This document shows positions 16,537-24,755 of a DNA stretch of 64,000 nucleotides, in pieces; positions within the stretch are counted from its first letter, which is position 1; each line of letters begins with the position of its first letter. Position numbers and translations under genes: made by a program. The DNA lies in the NCBI RefSeq assembly GCF_003003355.1, contig NZ_PVTQ01000004.1, positions 1 to 64,000 of the forward strand, written 5' to 3'. The notes under the pieces were generated by a model that saw only the letters and a program-made list of their open reading frames with translations, did not search any database and was not told the origin of the DNA. The DNA is from Donghicola tyrosinivorans. GTDB taxonomy: Bacteria > Pseudomonadota > Alphaproteobacteria > Rhodobacterales > Rhodobacteraceae.

Positions 16537-16930
16537 CGGCCACCTCCGGCACGATGATTTCCGTGGTCGAATTGCCATCATTCAGTGTGATGATCACATT
16601 CCCGTCCGCATCCGTGGTGTAGTTCACCGCCAGATCACCGATCTCAAAGCTGCCGCCGGGGGCGGCGTCACTGCCAAAGATCTGCTGGGTGATCTGCGAG
16701 GCCAGAGTGGTCAGCAAGCGCCGCTCAAGGTCTTCGCGAAAGCGTTCCAACTGGGTCTGTTCGGGTTCTTCCTCTTCGAAAACCTGTTTCTGGTTCTCGA
16801 GCATGGTCATGTAATAGCTGTTGTTCATGCCGCTGCCGCCAAAGGCGGGCAGGTCATAGGAGAAACGCAGATCCGATGCCTGCGCACAAACAGGAAGTAC
16901 CAGCAAAGCCGGGACGATCACTCGTTTCAT
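16526..16930 (-). CDS. csgF: CsgF-type curli assembly factor
   Basis: 134 residues with a signal peptide ending near CAQA (about 18). The mature start SDLRFSYDLPAFGGSGMNN matches the CsgF N-terminus, the part that plugs into the CsgG pore (LxYxPxNPxFGG-type motif). The middle is a charged helix (FEEEEPEQTQLERFREDLER) and the end a beta-rich segment with YTTDADGNVIITLND. It lies between the curlin gene and csgG in one direction. The ATG at 16930 was chosen because it gives the signal peptide directly. Confidence 0.88.
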   Translation of the reverse strand: MKRVIVPALLVLPVCAQASDLRFSYDLPAFGGSGMNNSYYMTMLENQKQVFEEEEPEQTQLERFREDLERRLLTTLASQITQQIFGSDAAPGGSFEIGDLAVNYTTDADGNVIITLNDGNSTTEIIVPEVADAS

Positions 16931-17045
16931 TCTTTTCCCTCGAAAAACGGGTGGAGACTGTGGTCTCCACCCGCTGACACTAGTTTTCACTACAAAATCG
17001 GCCAACTTATCCTTGGATAAGCCAATGTCCGATCAGGTGGCGTTC

Positions 17046-18149
17046 TTATTCCTGAACCAGGAAGATGTTGCCGCCTGTGCCGTACATGGCGACCTGAACG
17101 TCACGCCCCTGAGAGGTCTGGACCGCATTGAACATGTTGTCGCTGCCGGTTTGGGTCAGGGTGATGCCGCTGTTGCTGCCCGACTGGACCGAGATGACAT
17201 CGTTGTTGTTGCCGTTCTGGGTCACAGTCATGTTGTTGCCGCCGTAGAGGCCTTCCTGCGTGATATTCACGTAGTTGCCGTCACCGTTCGAGGTCACAGT
17301 CAAGGTGCTGGCCGCTGCGGTGCCACCGTTCACGTCACCCTGATAGATGGCGTAGTTGTTGTCGCTGCCGTACTGGTACAGGTAGGCGTTGTTGCTGCTG
17401 TACTGCCGCACGGTCATTGCGTTGGCGCTGCCGGACTGCTGCGCTTCGACCAGCCCGTTCGAGCCGCCCTGCATGATGTCGGCCGCGTTGTCTGCGCCGC
17501 TCTGGTACAGGTCAACGACGTTGTAATCACCAAGCTGGTTGATGGTCGCGCCGTTGTTTGCGCCAGCCTGATCTACGTCCAGCTGGTTGCCAACTGCTTC
17601 GGCATAGGCGCCGCGGGTATAGGTCTGGTCAAAGCCGTATTGCGCATTGTAGCGGGCTTCGGCGTTGTAGTCGCGGCCATAGTAATAACCGCCGTAATAG
17701 TAGTTGTAGTAGCTATAACGGTACGAGTTGTACGCTTGGCGGCGGGTGGTTTCGGTGAACTGGGTGTCCGAACCTTGGCTAAAGTCCAGCGCGTTGCCGG
17801 TGCCGGTCTGGCTGGCGCGGACAACGTTGCCGTCACCGACCTGTTTCGCCGCGCTGTAGTCGGTCGGGTACGAGGTCGTGGTGGTCTGGTTCCAGTACAC
17901 GTAGGTGTAATCGTTGTAGTAGTAATAGTTATAATAGTAGGGGTTGTAGTAGTTGCTGTAATACTGGGTGCCTTGACCATCGTAGCGGGTGCCGCTGGCG
18001 GGTGCTTTGTTGCCTACGCGGTTGCCGGTGCCGTCCAGCTCCAGAAACAGGGTGTTGGTGCCGCCTTGGCTCGAATAGGTTACGTCGTTTGCCAGCGCGG
18101 TGGTTGCCAGCAGGGCAAACGATGCGGACGCAATCATCAACTTTTTCAT
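17046..18149 (-). CDS. Curlin-like amyloid subunit with two tyrosine-rich blocks
   Basis: 367 residues from the ATG at 18149, with a signal peptide ending ALA-ND (cleavage after residue 20). The C-terminal half (about 184-367) is a chain of curlin-type repeats of the form x-QxGxxNxxxxxQ, such as VDQAGANNGATINQLGDYN and VTQNGNNNDVISVQSGSNS. Two low-complexity blocks are unusual: residues 63-85 contain 14 Tyr, and residues 140-171 contain another 14 Tyr, with Asn/Gly between. Secretion through CsgG with CsgF help is implied by the next two genes. No separate csgB nucleator is seen, so this protein may nucleate itself or use a gene elsewhere. Confidence 0.88.
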   Translation of the reverse strand: MKKLMIASASFALLATTALANDVTYSSQGGTNTLFLELDGTGNRVGNKAPASGTRYDGQGTQYYSNYYNPYYYNYYYYNDYTYVYWNQTTTTSYPTDYSAAKQVGDGNVVRASQTGTGNALDFSQGSDTQFTETTRRQAYNSYRYSYYNYYYGGYYYGRDYNAEARYNAQYGFDQTYTRGAYAEAVGNQLDVDQAGANNGATINQLGDYNVVDLYQSGADNAADIMQGGSNGLVEAQQSGSANAMTVRQYSSNNAYLYQYGSDNNYAIYQGDVNGGTAAASTLTVTSNGDGNYVNITQEGLYGGNNMTVTQNGNNNDVISVQSGSNSGITLTQTGSDNMFNAVQTSQGRDVQVAMYGTGGNIFLVQE

Positions 18150-18738
18150 ATTTTTGATCCTCAATAAACTGCGTCCAAAACCGCCGCGTTTGGGCGTAAG
18201 CCCACACTTTCGGCTATCAACGCCACACCTGTGTTTACACAAAACTGGCTTAATTCGTAAATGAAACTTAATATTTACGAAATTGCATGTATCCATTTGT
18301 GCAAATATTTTGCTGGTATTTTGGCGGCTTATGCGAAGAGTGTGACCTAAGGTCAGGCGACAACTTTTTGAGATTATTTACTATCTTACGATAGTTCCTT
18401 TTTTTCGCCTCAATTTCGCGTGGATTCCCGCTCTCGGAAGATAGTAAAGAAAAACTTTCACCAAGGGCGCGGCGAGCAGGGGTTTGGACCGATTTTTCAA
18501 TATATATTCTTACAAATACGCCTCTGCATTCCGGCAATCTTGCTGAATTTTGGGGTGCGATTCGGGCGTTTTGTCTGCTTGGGGGGGGATGGATCTCGGG
18601 CGGCTGTGAGGCCCGTCCAAGGCCCCCCGTGGTGACAGTAAAAATCGCGATGCAGGCGGGGCTGGCCGCTTTTCTTCGGTTGACCATCATGATCACCGTC
18701 TGCCTTGATCGCCCTGATGCATTTGGCAAGGGCGAAGA
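18150..18738. promoter_or_regulatory. Divergent regulatory region between curlin gene and aminotransferase gene
   Basis: 589 bases without a supported gene. TTTACTATCTT at 18377-18387 recurs inverted as AAGATAGTAAA at 18438-18448, and the left copy itself lies in a smaller palindrome, ACTATC-TTAC-GATAGT (18380-18395). The long AT-rich stretch between 18290 and 18420 is consistent with a heavily regulated promoter for the curlin operon, as known for curli genes in other bacteria. No csgD-like regulator gene is present in the window. Confidence 0.45.
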
Positions 18739-19920
18739 ATGTTTGAGAAGGTACAAGATTATCCTGTCGATCCGATCATGATCGGGGCGGACTATTTCGC
18801 GCAGGACCCTAGAGCGGACAAACTGAACCTGACCGTGGGGATTTATCAGGACGCTCAGGGGCGCACGCCGGTCCTTAAGGCCGTCAAGCTGGCCGAGCAG
18901 CGTCTGGTCGAGCAGCAAACCACCAAATCTTACCTCGCGCTGACCGGGGACGCCGACTATTGCGCGGTGCTGGGGCAGGCGATCATGGGCAACAGCTACG
19001 GCACCGATTGGGTGGCGGCGCAGACCTCGGGCGGGGCGGTGGCGCTGCGGGTCATGGCTGACCTCGTGGCGCAGATGCCGCAGCAGCCCACGGTCTGGCT
19101 GCAATCGCCGACCTATGGAAATTACGTTCCGATCCTGACGGCGGCGGGCGCGCGGTTCCAAGCGCTGCCTTACTATGATCCGATCCAGAGCAAGATCACC
19201 TTTGACCAGATGCTGGATGGATTGCAGGCGGCCAATGCGGGTGATGTGTTTTTGATGCAGGGCGTCTGTCACAACCCCACAGGCGCAGATATGTCGCCCG
19301 AGCAATTCGCGGCCCTGCTGGATGTGCTAGAGGCGCGGGGCATCGTGCCGTGGATCGATCTGGCCTATCTGGGTTTTGCCCAAAGCTTTGAGGCCGACTG
19401 CGCAATGGCTCGCCAGATCGCAGCGCGCTTTGACGAATGCATTGTCTGCATCACCCTGTCCAAGTCCTTCGGCATTTACCGCGACCGCGCGGGGGCGTTG
19501 TTCGTGAAGACTCGTGCACCGGACCAACAGCGCATCCGGCGGGCGGTGACGGCGATCGTGCGGTCTGGGGCCTCGCACGCGCCCGACCACGGGCCGTCGG
19601 TGGTTCGGACCATCCTGACGGATCCGGAACTGAAAACGCTCTGGCTGCGCGAGTTGGAGCAGATGCGCCTGCGTGTCGCCCAGATGCGGCAGACCGTCGT
19701 CAGGGTCGAGCAAGAGACCTACGGCACAGGGCAATTGGCCTATTTAGGCGGGCAGGTGGGGATGTTCTCGCTGCTGCCCCTGACCGAGGCGCAAGAGACC
19801 GCGCTGACCCGCGATCACGGTATCCATGTTGTGCAAGGTGGGCGGATCAACGTGGCGCGCCTTGGTGACGGGGATGTGCCGTGGCTGATCCGCGCGGTGC
19901 GGGATGTGACCTGCGCGTGA
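18739..19920 (+). CDS. Class I aminotransferase, aspartate/aromatic type
   Basis: 393 residues with the AspC/TyrB-type organisation. The N-terminal LNLTVGIYQDAQGRTPVLKAV is the family's substrate-loop signature. QGVCHNPTGADMS (near 175) holds the NPTG motif. The cofactor-binding lysine is in ITLSKSFGIYRDRAGAL (near 240). GRINVARL (near 375) holds the C-terminal carboxylate-binding Arg. It should be a cytosolic PLP enzyme exchanging amino groups between an aromatic or dicarboxylic amino acid and a 2-oxoacid. It stands alone, convergent with the CoxL-like gene. Confidence 0.9.
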   Translation: MFEKVQDYPVDPIMIGADYFAQDPRADKLNLTVGIYQDAQGRTPVLKAVKLAEQRLVEQQTTKSYLALTGDADYCAVLGQAIMGNSYGTDWVAAQTSGGAVALRVMADLVAQMPQQPTVWLQSPTYGNYVPILTAAGARFQALPYYDPIQSKITFDQMLDGLQAANAGDVFLMQGVCHNPTGADMSPEQFAALLDVLEARGIVPWIDLAYLGFAQSFEADCAMARQIAARFDECIVCITLSKSFGIYRDRAGALFVKTRAPDQQRIRRAVTAIVRSGASHAPDHGPSVVRTILTDPELKTLWLRELEQMRLRVAQMRQTVVRVEQETYGTGQLAYLGGQVGMFSLLPLTEAQETALTRDHGIHVVQGGRINVARLGDGDVPWLIRAVRDVTCA

Positions 19921-19950
19921 TGCAAAGGGGCGGCTCAGGGCCGCCCTTTC

Positions 19951-22248
19951 CTATTCCGCCGCGATCGGGGCCTTGTTCAGCAGGGACCACACCTTCAGCG
20001 GTGTCAGCGGCATGTCCACGCGTTTGATGCCACGCTCCCAAAGAGCATCCTGAACAGCATTGGTTACAGCGGCCAAAGCGCCGACAGTGCCTGCCTCGCC
20101 ACAGCCTTTCATACCCATCGGGTTGCCGGTCGAGGGAACGGGGCAAGAGGTAAACCCGACCCAAGGGCAATCGGCCGCGCGGGGCATGGCATAGTCCATA
20201 AAGCTGGCGGTCAGAAGTTGGCCGTCGCCGTCGTAGACGACCCGCTCGGTCAGGGCCTGACCGATGCCTTGCACCACACCCCCATGAACCTGACCTTCTG
20301 CCAGCAGCGGGTTGATCAGGTTGCCGAAGTCATCGACCACCGTGTAGCGATCCACGCGGGTTTCGCCGGTGTCGGGGTCAATTTCGACCTCGGCCACATG
20401 GGCGCCGTTGGGATAGCTGCGGGCGTCCAGTGTGGTGCGGGCCTCATGGACCATCAGATCATCCCGCCCGTCGCTGCGGGCCATCTCGGCCAGCTCCAAC
20501 ATGGTGGGCGCAAGATTTGAGCCGTCCTTGCGGAAGCGTTCATCATCAAACTGCACCTCCGCGGGGTCAAAGCCCTCTTTCTCGGCCCAATAGCCACCAA
20601 AGGCCTCGATCATCTTGGTGGCGGTGGCCAAGGTGGCGGTGTTCTGGGTGGTCACGGACCGAGAGCCCCCCGTGCCGCCGCCCGTGGCGATCAGGTCGCT
20701 GTCCCCTTGAACAACGGTAATCTTGTCAACGGGGATGCCGGTCTGATCGCTGAGGAACTGGGCGTAGACCGTTTCATGCCCTTGGCCGTTCGACTGGGTG
20801 CCCACATAGATGCTGGCGGTGCCATCGTCGTTAAAGACCACTTTGGCGCTTTCAGAGGGATCGCCTAGGATGCTTTCGATGTAATAGCACAGACCCATGC
20901 CGCGCAGCTTGCCCGCCGCGGCGCTGGCGGCTTTACGGGCGGCAAAGCCTTGCAGGTCTGCCTTTGTCGCGGCGTTCTCCAGCACCATGTGGAAATCGCC
21001 CACGTCATAGGTCTCGCCCGTGGCCGAGCGGTAGGGGAAGGCATCTTGGGCGATAAAGTTGATGCGCCGCAGCTCCCATGGATCAACCCCAAGCTCGCGG
21101 GCGGCGCGGTCCATACAGCGTTCCAGCAGATAGATTGCCTCGGGGCGGCCTGCGCCGCGATAGGCATCTACTTGGGCGGTGTTGGTGTAATACCCCTCGA
21201 CGTGCAGCCAGACGGTTTGCACATCATAGGTGCCAGTCAGAACCTTGGCGAAAAGGGCGGCCTGAATCATCTGCCCGTTTTCTGAATTATAGGCCCCTAG
21301 GTTGCAGCGGCTGCGCACGCGGTAAGCGGTCAGCTTGTTGTTCTCGTCAAAGGCCAGATCCGCGACCGAGACCAGATCGCGACCCCCGTTGTCCGACAGC
21401 ATGGACTCTGTCCGCTCGGCCATCCAGCGGACGGGGCGGCCCAAGGCGCGGGCGGCCTGCGCGACGGCGAAATATTCGGGATAGCCCATCGCCTTCATGC
21501 CAAAGCCGCCGCCCACATCAGGGTTGGTGACGCGGATCTGGTCCGGCTCTAGACTCATGGCTTTGGACAGGTCCTTCTTCATCGCCCACACCCCTTGGCC
21601 GTTAAAGGCAAAGTGCATGCGCTGGCCGTCCCATTCGGCAAAGCAGCCGCGCGGCTCTAGAGAGTTGACGATGATGCGGTTGTCATCGACCTCTAGGGAG
21701 ACGACCTTGGCGGCGCTGTTGATGGCGGCCTCGGTCGCCGTCTCATCGCCCATTGCCCAATCAAAGGCGCGGTTGTCGGGGGCTTCGACATGGATCAGCG
21801 GTCCGCCTGGCGCATAGTCCAGAGAACTGGGCAATTCGTCATAGTCCAGCGCGATCAACTCGGCCGCATCACGAGCTTGTTGGAGCGTGTCGGCGACGAT
21901 GATCGCCACCGGCTCGCCCACAAAGCGCAGGCGATCCTTGGCCAGCATGGGGCGCATGGGCGCGGCTGCACGGCTGCCGTCGCGGTTCTTTGCGACCATG
22001 CCGCGCATGGCGATGTTCATGCCCGCTGCCTCCAGATCGGCGGCAGTTAGGACACAATGCACCCCCTCGGCGCTGGCGGCATCCGACACATCAAGGCCGG
22101 TGATCACCCCGTGGGCCACGGGGCTACGCAGGAAGGCGGCACGCAAAGCCCCATCTGGGGCGATGTCATCCACATAGCGCCCTTCGCCAGTCAGAAAACG
22201 CAGGTCCTCGCGCCGTGTGACCGATTGGCTTTTGCCGAATTTTTCCAT
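19951..22248 (-). CDS. CoxL-like molybdenum hydroxylase large subunit (form II / xanthine dehydrogenase family)
   Basis: 765 residues from the ATG at 22248. The N-terminus (RREDLRFLTGEGRYVDDIA) and the domain order match the molybdopterin-cytosine-dinucleotide subunits of the CO dehydrogenase/xanthine oxidase family. The active-site loop reads AYRGAGR (about 361-367), the signature of form II ('putative') enzymes and not the AYxCSFR of true CO dehydrogenases. GGGFGMKAM (near 245) and GMKGCGEAGTVGALAAVTNA near the end with the conserved Glu are also present. No FAD (CoxM) or iron-sulfur (CoxS) subunit gene is adjacent, which is unusual. The substrate is probably a heterocyclic or aromatic compound or an aldehyde. 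Regulation by the upstream XylR/V4R-type gene is plausible. Confidence 0.85.
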   Translation of the reverse strand: MEKFGKSQSVTRREDLRFLTGEGRYVDDIAPDGALRAAFLRSPVAHGVITGLDVSDAASAEGVHCVLTAADLEAAGMNIAMRGMVAKNRDGSRAAAPMRPMLAKDRLRFVGEPVAIIVADTLQQARDAAELIALDYDELPSSLDYAPGGPLIHVEAPDNRAFDWAMGDETATEAAINSAAKVVSLEVDDNRIIVNSLEPRGCFAEWDGQRMHFAFNGQGVWAMKKDLSKAMSLEPDQIRVTNPDVGGGFGMKAMGYPEYFAVAQAARALGRPVRWMAERTESMLSDNGGRDLVSVADLAFDENNKLTAYRVRSRCNLGAYNSENGQMIQAALFAKVLTGTYDVQTVWLHVEGYYTNTAQVDAYRGAGRPEAIYLLERCMDRAARELGVDPWELRRINFIAQDAFPYRSATGETYDVGDFHMVLENAATKADLQGFAARKAASAAAGKLRGMGLCYYIESILGDPSESAKVVFNDDGTASIYVGTQSNGQGHETVYAQFLSDQTGIPVDKITVVQGDSDLIATGGGTGGSRSVTTQNTATLATATKMIEAFGGYWAEKEGFDPAEVQFDDERFRKDGSNLAPTMLELAEMARSDGRDDLMVHEARTTLDARSYPNGAHVAEVEIDPDTGETRVDRYTVVDDFGNLINPLLAEGQVHGGVVQGIGQALTERVVYDGDGQLLTASFMDYAMPRAADCPWVGFTSCPVPSTGNPMGMKGCGEAGTVGALAAVTNAVQDALWERGIKRVDMPLTPLKVWSLLNKAPIAAE

Positions 22249-22354
22249 CCGAAGGCTTCCCGTTTGCAGTCCTGTTTCAGAGGGCAGAGTAGTGGTGCTA
22301 TGGCGTCTGTCCAGCCCCCCCTTGGGACACAGGGCGCAAGGTGAGGCTTGCGGA

Positions 22355-23974
22355 TCAGACGTTGCTGTCCTTGCCACCTTGCTTGAGCCGGTAGTCCAGC
22401 TTTGCTCGGCTCAGACCCAGAAGTCGCGCCGCGGCCGAGATGTTGCCCGCCGCGTGGGTCAGGGCTTGGGCTTCCTCCTGGCTCACCAGCCGGTCAATCC
22501 CAAGGCCCCCTTCAAAGTAGGGCAGTAGGGTTTGCCATAGGCTGTCTATATCATCCGCGGTGACGCGTTCCGGCTCTGCGCCCGTGGCGGCGCTGCGGGC
22601 AAAAGTAATGTCGCCCGCGTCAATCACGGGCGGGCTCGCCGCGCAGATGGCGGCACGCATCAATGTGGCGCGTAGCTCAGGCAGGTTGTCGGGCCAATTG
22701 CCCATGCCTAGTACGTCCAAAGCGGCAGGCGTCAGGTGATAGACTTGGTCCTCTTCGGTGGGGCGCATCCTTGCCAGATGGGCCTGCGCCAGATCGGCTA
22801 AATCCGCCTTCCGCGCGGCCAGTGGGGGCATGGCAACGGGCAGCACCGACAGGGCATAAAGCAGCTCTGCCCGTAGTGGTCCCGCCCGATGCAGGTCGCG
22901 CAGGCCATTGGTGGATAGGCCGATCACTTGTAGGTTCGTGGGGCCGGTGCCAAAGGTCTTGATCATCTCGATCAACGTCAGTTGCAGATCGTCGGGCAGG
23001 GCGTCGACGCCTTCGATGATCAGCGTGTGTCCCGTGGTCCCAGTGGCCGAGATCGCCTTGCGCACGTCCTCTAGCAGATCCGGCAAGCGGTCCGAGGTTG
23101 CATGGGCGCGGTGGATTTTGCCAGGGGCGAACCGCGCCGCGTGAAGCCATCCGGCGGCGATCCGGCAGCCCGAGCCTTCGGGGCCTGTGATCAGTGCATT
23201 CAGGCGGGCGCGGGCGATTTTCTCCAGATCGGAGCGGACCGGCGCAACCACCAGTTCTTCGAGAGTGCGGGTTTGGATCGTGTCCTGTTGCCGTTCGCTG
23301 GCCTTGCGCCGTGCGGGGCTTTCGGCGCGGGTGGATAGAACCTCGTCCAGAAACATCCGGACAAAGGGGTCATTTTCACCCCAGCCGTCCACGGTTTTCC
23401 CCACTACGCGGCAGGATTTGTCGCCCATGGCCGCGCAGCTGACCTCTTTGTACAGTACCAGCTTGCGGAAAAAGACGCTGGCGTACCCCGCCGCGTATCC
23501 GGTCTGTGCCCAACAAACGGGGGCAAACGCCCGCCCGTGGCGGCGGGAATATTCGGTCGCTTCGACCGATTGGTGCCACAGGAAATCCCCGGAAAACCGG
23601 TCGTTCTTGAAATCGAAGTCGTTGTGCAGGGTCTCGACCCGCACGGTGCCGGTCATCATGTGCAGCCGCGTGCCTGCGGTGAACGCATCGCCCACATCCA
23701 GATTGGGCCATTCCTGCCGGATGAATTCTGCATCCTCGCGGCCGTTCCGGTACCCCAGCCGCATCATCAGAACCATGGCCTCGTGATCGCCAAAACGGCG
23801 GACCAGTTCGTCTTGCAGATCCGCGCCAAAGGTCGCCCGCGCCAGAACCATCCGCGCGCCGTTCAGTTCGATCGCCCCTTTGGCGGGACTAAACTTTAGC
23901 GTGTCCATCAGGTCCGCCAGAGTGGGGCGGCCCCCACGGTGGAGCAGGCGTTCTTCGTCATCAGGTGTTTTCAT
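22355..23974 (-). CDS. XylR_N/V4R-domain transcriptional regulator with degenerate AAA+ domain and Fis-type HTH
   Basis: 539 residues. The N-terminal part (about 15-210) is the XylR_N plus V4R effector module that senses aromatic compounds in XylR/DmpR-like activators (LNGARMVLARATFGADLQDEL; VSCAAMGDKSCRVVGKTVDGW). The central region follows a sigma-54 activator plan but the key motifs are lost. The Walker A position reads GPEGSGCR (normally GExGxGKE), no GAFTGA loop is present, and the Arg-finger segment PPLRER is PPLAARK. The C-terminal Fis-like HTH (GNISAAARLLGLSRAKLDYRL) is well kept. It probably binds DNA and a ligand but cannot act as a normal ATP-driven sigma-54 activator. It lies upstream of coxL and divergent from the cupin operon. 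Confidence 0.83.
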   Translation of the reverse strand: MKTPDDEERLLHRGGRPTLADLMDTLKFSPAKGAIELNGARMVLARATFGADLQDELVRRFGDHEAMVLMMRLGYRNGREDAEFIRQEWPNLDVGDAFTAGTRLHMMTGTVRVETLHNDFDFKNDRFSGDFLWHQSVEATEYSRRHGRAFAPVCWAQTGYAAGYASVFFRKLVLYKEVSCAAMGDKSCRVVGKTVDGWGENDPFVRMFLDEVLSTRAESPARRKASERQQDTIQTRTLEELVVAPVRSDLEKIARARLNALITGPEGSGCRIAAGWLHAARFAPGKIHRAHATSDRLPDLLEDVRKAISATGTTGHTLIIEGVDALPDDLQLTLIEMIKTFGTGPTNLQVIGLSTNGLRDLHRAGPLRAELLYALSVLPVAMPPLAARKADLADLAQAHLARMRPTEEDQVYHLTPAALDVLGMGNWPDNLPELRATLMRAAICAASPPVIDAGDITFARSAATGAEPERVTADDIDSLWQTLLPYFEGGLGIDRLVSQEEAQALTHAAGNISAAARLLGLSRAKLDYRLKQGGKDSNV

Positions 23975-24213
23975 GGGGCCAGATTGCGCATTTCATGAAA
24001 TCATTTCACCAAATAAAGAAGCCGCACCGCAGCGAGCATGCCTGATTTTAAAGGTTTCCCGTGTAGTCAGGAAAAAATTTGGCCCTGATATTGACCGACA
24101 ATCTGGCGATTTTCACCTTTGCCGCACAGCAGCGACGATTTTTTATTTTGACGCAAATACGGCCCTCCCGATCTGCTGAATGTGCCCTTGATTAAGGGGG
24201 TTAGGGAGGAAAA
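23975..24213. promoter_or_regulatory. Divergent control region of regulator and cupin operon
   Basis: A short perfect palindrome TTTCATGAAA lies at 23991-24000, just upstream of the regulator gene, followed by another TTTCA at 24004. GGGAGGAAAA precedes the cupin ATG. I looked for a -24/-12 (sigma-54) promoter with GG-N10-GC and found none that fits, in keeping with the missing GAFTGA loop of the regulator. Confidence 0.35.
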
Positions 24214-24729
24214 ATGACTGAACAGCGACTGATCACCAAGCTGCCGCCAGAGCCTCATGAGGCGATGATTCACCGCTTTGGCAAGGAAGGCGCCTTCATT
24301 CCGGGCGACGACAAGAACAACCCTTGGGTGCCCTTCGGCGAGCACGCAGCGATCAAGCATCTGGCCTTTGACATCCGCCAGAACTCGGCCGCGAATATCC
24401 TGTGGGTCAAGGGGGGTGGCCGCATCGGAACGCACCGCCATCGGGGCGTTGTCTCGGCCGTGACCTTAGAGGGGTCGTGGGGGTACTACGAATACGATTG
24501 GGTCGCCCGTCCCGGTGACTTTGTCTATGAGCTGCCCGGCACCGCCCATACGCTTTATTCGGACGATCCGAACGGCATGAAGGCCCTGTTCTGGCTGAAC
24601 GGCGCGATTGAATTCTTTGACGATGAGGCGAACTACGAATTCACCGCCGACGTCTTCTGGTTCATCGACCATTACGTCAGCTACTGCGAGGCGAACAACA
24701 TCCCCGTCAACAAAGACATGTTCATGTGA
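24214..24729 (+). CDS. Cupin-fold dioxygenase, 2,4'-dihydroxyacetophenone-dioxygenase-like
   Basis: 171 residues forming one cupin barrel. Likely metal ligands are His74 and His76 in GTHRHRG, Glu86 in TLEGSWGYYEYDW and His112 in LPGTAHTLYS, the usual 3-His/1-Glu set. The fold and length fit the 2,4'-dihydroxyacetophenone dioxygenase-like cupins, which cleave a C-C bond next to a carbonyl using non-heme iron. The true substrate is not known. It is first in an operon with an SDR dehydrogenase, a Liv-type ABC importer and an alcohol dehydrogenase, and lies opposite an aromatic-sensor-type regulator. Confidence 0.75.
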   Translation: MTEQRLITKLPPEPHEAMIHRFGKEGAFIPGDDKNNPWVPFGEHAAIKHLAFDIRQNSAANILWVKGGGRIGTHRHRGVVSAVTLEGSWGYYEYDWVARPGDFVYELPGTAHTLYSDDPNGMKALFWLNGAIEFFDDEANYEFTADVFWFIDHYVSYCEANNIPVNKDMFM

Positions 24730-24755
24730 GGCCCATGGTTCAGGGAGACAAACGC

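Noticed and set aside
17013-18167. A 384-codon plus-strand frame opposite the curlin gene, rich in Val/Ala/Gly
   Set aside because: It is the antisense of curlin repeats. The hydrophobic look comes from the complement of Gln/Asn/Tyr codons.
19951-22248. Annotation as true carbon monoxide dehydrogenase
   Set aside because: The active-site loop is AYRGAGR (form II) and lacks the Cys of AYxCSFR, and the partner subunits are missing.
23975-24213. Sigma-54 promoter upstream of the cupin operon
   Set aside because: The best match (GGCCCTGATATTGA near 24082) lacks the GC of the -12 element, and the neighbouring regulator lacks the GAFTGA loop.
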